A stretch of 10,969 nt of DNA from contig JASLFS010000012.1 of NCBI GenBank assembly GCA_030150505.1, positions 1-10,969 on the forward strand. The letters run 5' to 3'. A model generated the notes under the pieces. The model was given only the letters and a program-made list of their open reading frames with translations, searched no databases and was not told the DNA's origin. Each line of letters begins with the position of its first letter. The stretch's first letter is position 1. Positions 6,092 to 10,969 of the stretch are shown here, in pieces. Both the position numbers and the translations under genes were made by a program. Source of the stretch: Vitreoscilla sp. (lineage in GTDB: Bacteria; Pseudomonadota; Gammaproteobacteria; Burkholderiales; Neisseriaceae).

Positions 6092-6436
6092 TTACTGAGT
6101 ATTATCATCTGGTTTATTGTGTTTTTCTTGTAGTAAATTACTACGGGTTAAGAGTAGTAATAAACCCAGAAAAATCATGCCACTTGCCCAAAAAGGGGAT
6201 TGTGGTAGTTGCCAGTGATTAATGATCAATATGGTTATGCTTGTGTAAGTTAGCATTGAGCAAACTACAAAAGATTGTTTGTTTAGACCATCAGTCAATA
6301 AAATAACCAAGGCAAGTGCCAAGAGAATGATGGATAGCATCACTGTTGTGCCTGGAAATAAATCAAGGCTTTTTAATAGCCAATATGCGCCTATTAAAAT
6401 TAATGTAATAGGCCAAGCGAGTGAGCGTTTTTTCAT
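6092..6436 (-). CDS. Small four-helix membrane protein between smpB and guaA
   Basis: This is a 114-aa protein with four predicted membrane helices at about residues 8-24, 30-48, 56-74 and 80-99, a basic N-terminus (MKKR) and a polar C-terminal tail (QEKHNKPDDNTQ). The first half, with WPITLILIG and WLL, resembles the LiaF/DUF5668-type membrane module (a helix pair with WP-x-L-x-IG spacing), but the match is loose. It starts 36 bases after the smpB stop and ends 30 bases before the guaA start, so it is very likely cotranscribed with both. The ribosome binding site is weak. Function is unknown; a role with SmpB or GuaA does not follow from its position. Confidence 0.8.
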   Translation of the reverse strand: MKKRSLAWPITLILIGAYWLLKSLDLFPGTTVMLSIILLALALVILLTDGLNKQSFVVCSMLTYTSITILIINHWQLPQSPFWASGMIFLGLLLLLTRSNLLQEKHNKPDDNTQ

Positions 6437-6472
6437 ATGCTTTATATTGTAGAGAAAATATTTCTATTGAAA

Positions 6473-6922
6473 TTAACGATTATGTTCTTTAACAATGCGT
6501 TGCTTTTCGCGGTTCCAATCTTTTTCTTTTAAAGTTTGGCGCTTATCGTGTTGTTTTTTACCTTTGGCTAAACCAATTTCAGCCTTAACGTATCCACGTT
6601 TATAATGCAAATTTAACGGCACTAAAGTGTAGCCACTGCGTTCTACCTTGCCGATTAATTTGTTAATTTCAGATTGTTTTAGCAATAACTTTCTGGGATT
6701 CGTTGGGATGGGTTTAACGTGAGTTGATGCATCTGATAATGCTGTGATGTGACAGCCTACTAAATAAAAAGCATCTTTTCTCCAGTGGATATAGCTTTCT
6801 TTTAGTTGGACGCGACCAGCTCTAATGGCTTTTACTTCCCAGCCTTCTAGTACCAAACCAGCTTCAATTTGGTCTTCTATAAAGTAATCATGAAATGCTT
6901 TTTTATTACTTGCAATGCTCAT
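6473..6922 (-). CDS. smpB: SsrA-binding protein SmpB
   Basis: SmpB binds tmRNA (ssrA) and brings it to stalled ribosomes for trans-translation, which tags the unfinished peptide and frees the ribosome. The 149-aa length is typical. Visible family features are the N-terminal NKKAFHDYFIEDQIEAGLVL, then GWEVKAIR-x-GRVQLKESY, the LLLKQ and LHYKRGYVKAEIGLAKGKK stretch of the beta barrel, and the basic C-terminal tail HDKRQTLKEKDWNREKQRI, which enters the decoding centre. AAAGG lies upstream of the ATG. It is first in the minus-strand run with the membrane protein and guaA, and is divergent from ratA. A canonical extended -10 sits 29 bases upstream. Confidence 0.98.
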   Translation of the reverse strand: MSIASNKKAFHDYFIEDQIEAGLVLEGWEVKAIRAGRVQLKESYIHWRKDAFYLVGCHITALSDASTHVKPIPTNPRKLLLKQSEINKLIGKVERSGYTLVPLNLHYKRGYVKAEIGLAKGKKQHDKRQTLKEKDWNREKQRIVKEHNR

Positions 6923-6950
6923 TAAATTCGCCTTTCTCTACAATCGCGCT

Positions 6951-6959
6951 ATTTTACCA
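6951..6959 (-). promoter_or_regulatory. Extended -10 promoter for the smpB-guaA run
   Basis: The minus strand reads TGGTAAAAT, an extended -10 of the TGnTAnAAT type, about 29 bases before the smpB start. The -35 region is poor, as is common for extended -10 promoters. It lies back to back with the ratA promoter. Confidence 0.45.
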
Positions 6960-7002
6960 GAAGTTCATTTAGCCTGCACTTATCGTAAAGCAAAACACTT
7001 CG

Positions 7003-7011
7003 TGGCATAAT
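7003..7011 (+). promoter_or_regulatory. Candidate extended -10 promoter for ratA-rnfH-pth
   Basis: TGGCATAAT lies 31 bases before the ratA ATG, with another AT-rich hexamer (TATAAG) immediately after. The -35 (TCGTAA) is weak. The leader would be about 25 nt. Confidence 0.4.
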
Positions 7012-7041
7012 ATAAGATACTTAATTTAACTATTAGATGCT

Positions 7042-7473
7042 ATGAATAAAGTTAATAAAACCGTATTGGTAGCTCATACTGCTGAGCAGATGTATCAATT
7101 GGTTGATAATGTTGAAGAATATCCTATTTTTTTACCATGGTGTAGCAAAGCTGAAATTCATGCTAAAGATGAAAACATGTTAGAAGCTACTGTTTACATG
7201 GATTATATGAAAATAAAACAATCATTTACAACTAGAAATATGAATGTTGTAAATAAAAAAATTCACATGCAACTGGTGAATGGCCCATTTAAATCGCTTG
7301 AAGGGACGTGGAATTTTACACCTTTAGGAGATATTGGTTGTAAAGTAGAGTTTAATCTACAGTATGAGTTTTCGAATAGCATTTTATCGGCACTTATTGG
7401 TCCTGTTTTCAGTAAAATTTCTACCACTTTAGTGGATGCATTTATTAAAGAAGCGGGTAAGCGCTATGGCTAA
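7042..7473 (+). CDS. ratA: RatA family (COQ10-like START domain) protein
   Basis: This 143-aa protein spans one START-like (SRPBCC) domain, the fold of mitochondrial Coq10, which binds ubiquinone and supports respiration. Family features are VEEYPIFLPWC near residues 25-35, the YMDYMKIKQSFTTRN strand pair, the LVNGPFKSLEGTWNFTPL core, and a C-terminal helix that ends VDAFIKEAGKRYG. In E. coli RatA was reported to block ribosome subunit joining, but many homologues are thought to act in quinone handling, and the name is kept here only as the family name. No clear ribosome binding site precedes ATG 7042. The stop overlaps the rnfH start by 8 bases, so the two are translationally coupled. The smpB/ratA/rnfH neighbourhood is widely conserved. 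Confidence 0.93.
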   Translation: MNKVNKTVLVAHTAEQMYQLVDNVEEYPIFLPWCSKAEIHAKDENMLEATVYMDYMKIKQSFTTRNMNVVNKKIHMQLVNGPFKSLEGTWNFTPLGDIGCKVEFNLQYEFSNSILSALIGPVFSKISTTLVDAFIKEAGKRYG

Positions 7474-7756
7474 AATTACTGTTGAGGTTGCTTATGCAAC
7501 GGATAAAAAGCAGTTCTTGCAGCGTTTGCAAGTGGTAGATGGCATGCCTATTCGTGATGTCATTGCGATGAGTGATGTGTTGATGGCTTTTCCAGAGCTG
7601 TCTTTTGACTCAATGCAAACTGGCATTTTTAGTAAAAAAGCAACTTTGGAGCAATTAACACGAGATGGCGATCGAATTGAAATTTATCGGCCATTAAAAA
7701 TTGATCCGAAAGAGAGCCGCCGCTTAAGAGCTGAGGCGAAAGCAAATAGTCAATAA
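7466..7756 (+). CDS. rnfH: RnfH family ubiquitin-like protein (RatB)
   Basis: This encodes 96 residues from ATG 7466, which overlaps the ratA stop; a start 30 bases upstream inside ratA is rejected because MAKITVEVAYA is the standard family beginning. The product has a beta-grasp, ubiquitin-like plan: an early VEVAYATDKKQFLQRLQV, then G-M-P-I-R-D-VI, a middle GIFSKKA, and DGDRIEIYRPLKIDPKESRR at the end, which is the diagnostic RnfH tail. RnfH is linked by name to the Rnf electron-transfer complex in some bacteria, but here no rnf genes are nearby, and it occurs widely with RatA. Its exact role is unproven. It lies 11 bases upstream of pth. Confidence 0.95.
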   Translation: MAKITVEVAYATDKKQFLQRLQVVDGMPIRDVIAMSDVLMAFPELSFDSMQTGIFSKKATLEQLTRDGDRIEIYRPLKIDPKESRRLRAEAKANSQ

Positions 7757-7767
7757 AAAGAGTTATT

Positions 7768-8355
7768 ATGAGTTCTATTCAGTTAATTGTTGGATTGGGT
7801 AATCCGGGTCCAGAGTATGTTGCAACACGTCATAATGTAGGATTTTGGTTTGTTGAAGAATTGGCTTATCGTTTAAAAGCAACGCCTTTTAAAGATGAGA
7901 AAAAATTTTTTGGTAAGGTGGCTAAGGCTAACGTAAACAACAAAGATGTTTGGTTATTAAAACCAGAAACTTTTATGAATAGATCAGGGCAATCTGTTTT
8001 GGCTCTGGCTCATTTTTATAAAATACCACCTGAAAATATTTTAGTTATTCATGATGAATTGGATATTTTGCCTGGAACTGTAAAATTCAAACAGGGTGGT
8101 GGTAATGGTGGGCACAATGGATTAAAAGATATTCAGTCTAAATTATCTAGTCCTAATTTTTGGCGATTACGCTTGGGCATAGGACATCCTGGTGATAAAA
8201 ATTTAGTATCTAATTTTGTTTTAAAAAAACCATTGGCTGCTGAACAAGCTGCCATTGATGAGACGATTTACCATTCATTAGAAAGCATGAATGATATTTT
8301 TTCTGGAGATTATGAAGCAGCAAAACGCCATTTACATGGAAAGAAAATATCATAA
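7768..8355 (+). CDS. pth: Peptidyl-tRNA hydrolase
   Basis: Pth cleaves the ester bond of peptidyl-tRNAs that drop off ribosomes, recycling tRNA; it is essential in most bacteria. The 195-aa product has the full set of active-site residues: Asn12 in GLGNPG, catalytic His22 in TRHNVG, Asn71 in FMNRSG, Asp96 in HDELD, and Asn117 in GGHNGL. The RLGIGHPG motif follows. It is third after ratA and rnfH, 11 bases from the rnfH stop, with AAGAG upstream of the ATG. The pairing with smpB across the divergent promoter places two ribosome-rescue functions side by side. In many gammaproteobacteria bamE follows rnfH; here pth takes that place. Confidence 0.98.
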   Translation: MSSIQLIVGLGNPGPEYVATRHNVGFWFVEELAYRLKATPFKDEKKFFGKVAKANVNNKDVWLLKPETFMNRSGQSVLALAHFYKIPPENILVIHDELDILPGTVKFKQGGGNGGHNGLKDIQSKLSSPNFWRLRLGIGHPGDKNLVSNFVLKKPLAAEQAAIDETIYHSLESMNDIFSGDYEAAKRHLHGKKIS

Positions 8356-8357
8356 AG

Positions 8358-8391
8358 AAAAAAACCACTGCTAATAAACAGTGGTTTTTTT
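8358..8391. terminator. Bidirectional terminator between pth and the aminotransferase
   Basis: CCACTG (8365-8370) and CAGTGG (8379-8384), flanked by seven A and seven T, form a 13-bp stem around an 8-nt loop (CTAATAAA). The A and T runs allow termination in both directions, serving pth on the plus strand, whose stop is three bases away, and the convergent aminotransferase on the minus strand. Confidence 0.9.
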
Positions 8392-8399
8392 ATAATCAG

Positions 8400-8416
8400 T
8401 TTCAGGCTGCCTGAAA
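8400..8416. repeat. DNA uptake sequence-like palindrome
   Basis: TTTCAGGCTGCCTGAAA has 8-bp arms around one central base. The plus strand holds AGGCTGCCTGAA (8404-8415), the Simonsiella-type uptake word, and the minus strand holds AGGCAGCCTGAA, the Kingella-type word, because the two differ only at the central base. Uptake words placed as inverted pairs at gene ends are usual in Neisseriaceae. Here it overlaps the last five codons of the aminotransferase. The dialect words are from memory. Confidence 0.55.
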
Positions 8417-9586
8417 CTCTTTAATTGCGGCCGCTAAACGCTTAATGCCATCAATAATACCTTCACTATCAACGGTACAATAACTTAATCTCATTTGGTT
8501 ACTCGAGCCATTTTCTTCAGTACTAAAAGGATTACCAGGTACAAATGCTACTTTATGCTTAATAGCAACATTGAGTAAGTCCAAAGAAGAATAGTTTTCA
8601 GGTAAAGTTACCCATAAAAACATTCCACCTTCTGGTTCTGTAAAATGAATGCCTTCTGGCATGTATTCACGCAAAGCGTTAACCATTGTGGTGCGTTGGG
8701 CTTTATAACCTGCACGAATTTTTTCAATGTGCTCATCTAAACTATTGGCATTTAAATACTCAAATAATACACGTTGAGAGAAAACGCTAGTATGTAGGTC
8801 AGAGGCTTGTTTAGCAGTAACTAAATTATCAATAATGTCTTCATTGGCTACTACCCAACCTATGCGCATTCCTGGAGCACATACTTTTGAAAAAGAGCCC
8901 AATAAAATAACATTATCTGGCGCTAGTGAGAAAAGGGAAGGTAAATGCTCACCAATGAAACGCAGCTCACCGTAAGGATCATCCTCAACCATTACTTTTT
9001 GTTTTTCAATAAGATAACTTGCTAATGCTTCACGGCATTTTAAATTGTATGTTAATCCAGTTGGATTTTGGAAATTAGGAATACCATAAAAGAATTTAGC
9101 TTGTGTTGCTTCCATGGTTTTTTCTAATTCAGCCAAATTGATACCATTTTCATCCAAGCTCACTTCTGCAAATTGTGGCTGAAACATTTGAAACGCCTGA
9201 ATCGCGCCTAGATAGCTTGGTTTTTCTAGTGCAACAAAGTCATCTTTATCTAAAAAGACTTTGCCTAATAAATCCAAAGCTTGCTGAGAGCCGCTGGTAA
9301 TCAAAACATTATTAATATTAATGTTTACACCTTTAGATTCATAGCGTTTTACAATCCATTCACGAAGAGGTGTGTAACCTTCTGTCATTCCGTATTGTAA
9401 ATTACTTTCGCCATCATTCTCTAAAGCCACTTGAGCTGCTTGAGCAATAGCTGAAACAGGGAAGAAATCCTTATTAGGTAAGCCACCTGCGAAAGAAATA
9501 ATTTCATTGCTTTGTGTTAATTTTAAAATTTCTCGAATAAACGATTTAGGTGTATTAGTGATAGCTTTAGAAAATCGGTATTGCAT
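8402..9586 (-). CDS. PLP-dependent aminotransferase, class I/II (2-aminoadipate/LysN-like)
   Basis: This transfers an amino group between an amino acid and a 2-oxo acid, using pyridoxal phosphate, in the cytoplasm. The 394-aa product from ATG 9586 (GGAG nine bases upstream) starts with MQYRFSKAITNTPKSFIREI; longer starts would add 21 unsupported residues. Visible residues are the ISFAGGLPNKDFFP motif of this subgroup, NPTG (Asn174), D202-D203-P-Y205 at the cofactor ring, the PLP lysine in GSFSK (Lys234) followed by PGMRIGWV, and the Arg in NQMRLSYC. The subgroup covers 2-aminoadipate, aromatic and branched-chain aminotransferases and the catalytic half of MocR regulators, but no HTH domain is present. 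The substrate is undetermined. It ends inside an uptake-like palindrome. Confidence 0.95.
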   Translation of the reverse strand: MQYRFSKAITNTPKSFIREILKLTQSNEIISFAGGLPNKDFFPVSAIAQAAQVALENDGESNLQYGMTEGYTPLREWIVKRYESKGVNININNVLITSGSQQALDLLGKVFLDKDDFVALEKPSYLGAIQAFQMFQPQFAEVSLDENGINLAELEKTMEATQAKFFYGIPNFQNPTGLTYNLKCREALASYLIEKQKVMVEDDPYGELRFIGEHLPSLFSLAPDNVILLGSFSKVCAPGMRIGWVVANEDIIDNLVTAKQASDLHTSVFSQRVLFEYLNANSLDEHIEKIRAGYKAQRTTMVNALREYMPEGIHFTEPEGGMFLWVTLPENYSSLDLLNVAIKHKVAFVPGNPFSTEENGSSNQMRLSYCTVDSEGIIDGIKRLAAAIKEFQAA

Positions 9587-9649
9587 CGTGACGCACTCCA
9601 TAAAATAGTTCATTGCCAGTTTTGGCGAAAATTGGTTTATTAACATCAA

Positions 9650-9977
9650 TAGACAAACATGGCCTTAATGTATATATAGAGCAAAGTAGGGAGTTTCGAA
9701 TTAATAAAGCAAAATATTAGAATTTATTTTTTTAAATTAAGCCTGGATATTTCTCTATTATGTAGTGAAAGCATCTTTTTTTCGTTATTGTTGTTGATTA
9801 AATTACAACCGAAGATAGGCAATACTTTGCTTTGCTATACACTTTGCCTTGCTAAAAGTAACCAATTTATTATTGTTTATAACTTAAAATAACTCTCTTT
9901 AATGGGAAAAGCAATCCTTTACCACACTTGTGAGCTTATCTTATTGTATTTTATTGGAAATGGAATTTTCTATTGGA
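9650..9977. other. AT-rich intergenic stretch of about 330 bases
   Basis: No frame with a ribosome binding site or recognisable product is seen. It should carry the aminotransferase promoter and the 3' end of the transporter transcript. A TATATA run near 9670 could be a minus-strand -10, but the -35 is poor. The main structure is the 17-bp tandem repeat at 9824-9854. Confidence 0.5.
9824..9854. repeat. Two tandem 14-bp repeats, period 17
   Basis: ACTTTGCTTTGCTA (9824-9837) is repeated as ACTTTGCCTTGCTA (9841-9854) after TAC, matching at 13 of 14 positions. Direct repeats of this type can be regulator sites or a chance slippage product. It lies between the divergently read ends of two minus-strand genes. 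Confidence 0.55.
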
Positions 9978-10969
9978 TTACTTTTTTTGCTTTAACCAAT
10001 CCCATTTATTTTTCCAAATATTAGGTGATAATCGAATTAAACTATACATAGCAAAAATATTACCAATTGCAACAAGTAGATACAATAAAGATATGCTATT
10101 AAATAACATGAGCAATACCATGCTTAACAGCGCAGCTGCCATCATGAAAACGCCGTTGACGATATTGTTGGCAGCGATGGCAAATGAACGAAAATGTTCA
10201 TCACATCCAGTTTGCAACCATGTATATAATGGCACAGAGAAAAAACCACCAAAAAAACCCAGTGCAGCAATACAAATCATAATAATATAAGCACTTGGAT
10301 CCGCAATAAATTCAGTTATTCCTCTTAATTCGCCACTGTATGGACCAAAAGTATTTAGTGCCAAACAAGCACCAAAAATTGACATTCCCACGGCACCAAC
10401 TAAGACCAAGCCTAGCTCTAGGCGCTCTTTACTCAGTTTTGCGCAGATAATAGAGCCGATACCGATACCAATAGAAAACAAAGCCAGCATGAGATTGAAT
10501 ACCGCATCTGTCCCACCTAAATGAACTTTTGTAAAAGTCGGCAACTGCGTGGTATAAACCGCACCTAGTAACCAGAACCAAGAAATCCCTAAAATAGCAG
10601 TTTTAATGTCTTTGTTTTGAAATGAAGCAACTAGAATTGCTTTTGTGCTGCGAATAATATTGGGATCAATGGGTGTATTGGGGTTTTGTGCAGGAACATT
10701 GGGCATATTAAAACTGGTATAAGTACCAAAAATCGCAACCAATAAGGTAATTAAGACGATAATGGTGACATGAAAACCTGCTAAAAAAGTCCCCATAATT
10801 TGCCCCAATAAAATGGCTAAGAAAGTACCCATTTCAATTAAGCCGTTACCTGAAATCAGTTCTTTGTCTTTCAGGTACTCAGGTAATACTGAGTATTTAA
10901 GGGGGCCAAAAAATGTGGATTGACTCCCCATTAAAAACAATCCAGATAAAAGAATCCAGAGGGACTGGG
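9978..10969 (-). CDS. LplT-like major facilitator, lysophospholipid transporter (5' end outside window)
   Basis: The frame is open to the window edge, giving the last 329 residues; the real start lies further right. It begins in SLWILLSGLFLMGSQSTFFG, then PLKYSVLPEYL and GNGLIEMGTFLAILLGQIMG. This is the pattern of LplT and of the transporter part of LplT-Aas fusions, which flip lysophospholipids across the inner membrane for re-acylation. About ten of twelve helices are included. The protein ends with WDWLKQKK and a stop at 9978, so there is no fused acyltransferase on this copy. Aas, if present, would be a separate gene. The LplT call rests on recalled motifs; a general MFS call is certain. 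Confidence 0.85.
   Translation of the reverse strand, partial: QSLWILLSGLFLMGSQSTFFGPLKYSVLPEYLKDKELISGNGLIEMGTFLAILLGQIMGTFLAGFHVTIIVLITLLVAIFGTYTSFNMPNVPAQNPNTPIDPNIIRSTKAILVASFQNKDIKTAILGISWFWLLGAVYTTQLPTFTKVHLGGTDAVFNLMLALFSIGIGIGSIICAKLSKERLELGLVLVGAVGMSIFGACLALNTFGPYSGELRGITEFIADPSAYIIMICIAALGFFGGFFSVPLYTWLQTGCDEHFRSFAIAANNIVNGVFMMAAALLSMVLLMLFNSISLLYLLVAIGNIFAMYSLIRLSPNIWKNKWDWLKQKK

Noticed and set aside
7042..7756. ratA-ratB as a toxin-antitoxin pair
   Set aside because: The names are historical. The proteins are a COQ10-like START domain and an RnfH ubiquitin-like protein, conserved as core genes rather than as a plasmid-type pair.
9973..10290. 105-aa plus-strand frame
   Set aside because: It is antisense to the transporter gene and has no ribosome binding site.
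1..10969. CRISPR array, tRNA or rRNA genes
   Set aside because: No regularly spaced repeats and no cloverleaf or rRNA motifs were seen on either strand by eye.

Overview
The window looks like a low-GC (roughly one third G+C by eye) beta-proteobacterial chromosome, most likely from the Neisseriaceae or a close relative. The basis is the Neisseria-like GMP synthase, the smpB/ratA/rnfH neighbourhood found in beta- and gammaproteobacteria, and two copies of a 10-mer matching a Neisseriaceae DNA uptake word. The assignment comes from recalled family sequences, not from a search.

Left part (1 to about 4450) is accessory and partly decayed. It holds the 3' end of a zinc-ribbon gene, a perfect 15-bp inverted repeat that can form a 74-nt hairpin, a small four-helix membrane protein, a 480-base stretch without a convincing gene, a 66-aa zinc-finger protein, a LysE/RhtB exporter, a broken IS3-type orfA, a YcxB-like membrane protein, a frameshifted and truncated Panacea (DUF4065) gene, a small secreted cysteine-containing protein with a strong promoter and ribosome binding site, and the N-terminal remnant of a P4-type tyrosine integrase with an in-frame stop. 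The integrase remnant lies just beyond the guaA terminator. The 3' end of guaA is a known integration site for genomic islands, so I read this side as the eroded end of such an island. No matching attachment repeat was found in the window.

Right part (4425 to 10969) is conserved core. On the minus strand smpB, a small membrane protein and guaA form a closely spaced run that ends in a strong terminator. Divergent from smpB, ratA, rnfH (ratB) and pth run on the plus strand and end in a bidirectional terminator shared with a convergent PLP-dependent aminotransferase. The last gene, on the minus strand and cut by the window edge, is an LplT-like major facilitator.

Functionally the core genes serve translation quality control (SmpB in trans-translation, Pth in peptidyl-tRNA recycling), guanine nucleotide synthesis (GuaA), respiratory quinone or redox support (RatA, RnfH), amino-acid metabolism and lysophospholipid transport. 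The left part contributes candidate cargo genes of unknown role. I see no CRISPR array, rRNA or tRNA gene, and no intact undescribed defence system. The best leads are the guaA-linked island remnants, the secreted 124-aa protein, the long hairpin, and the uptake-sequence palindrome.
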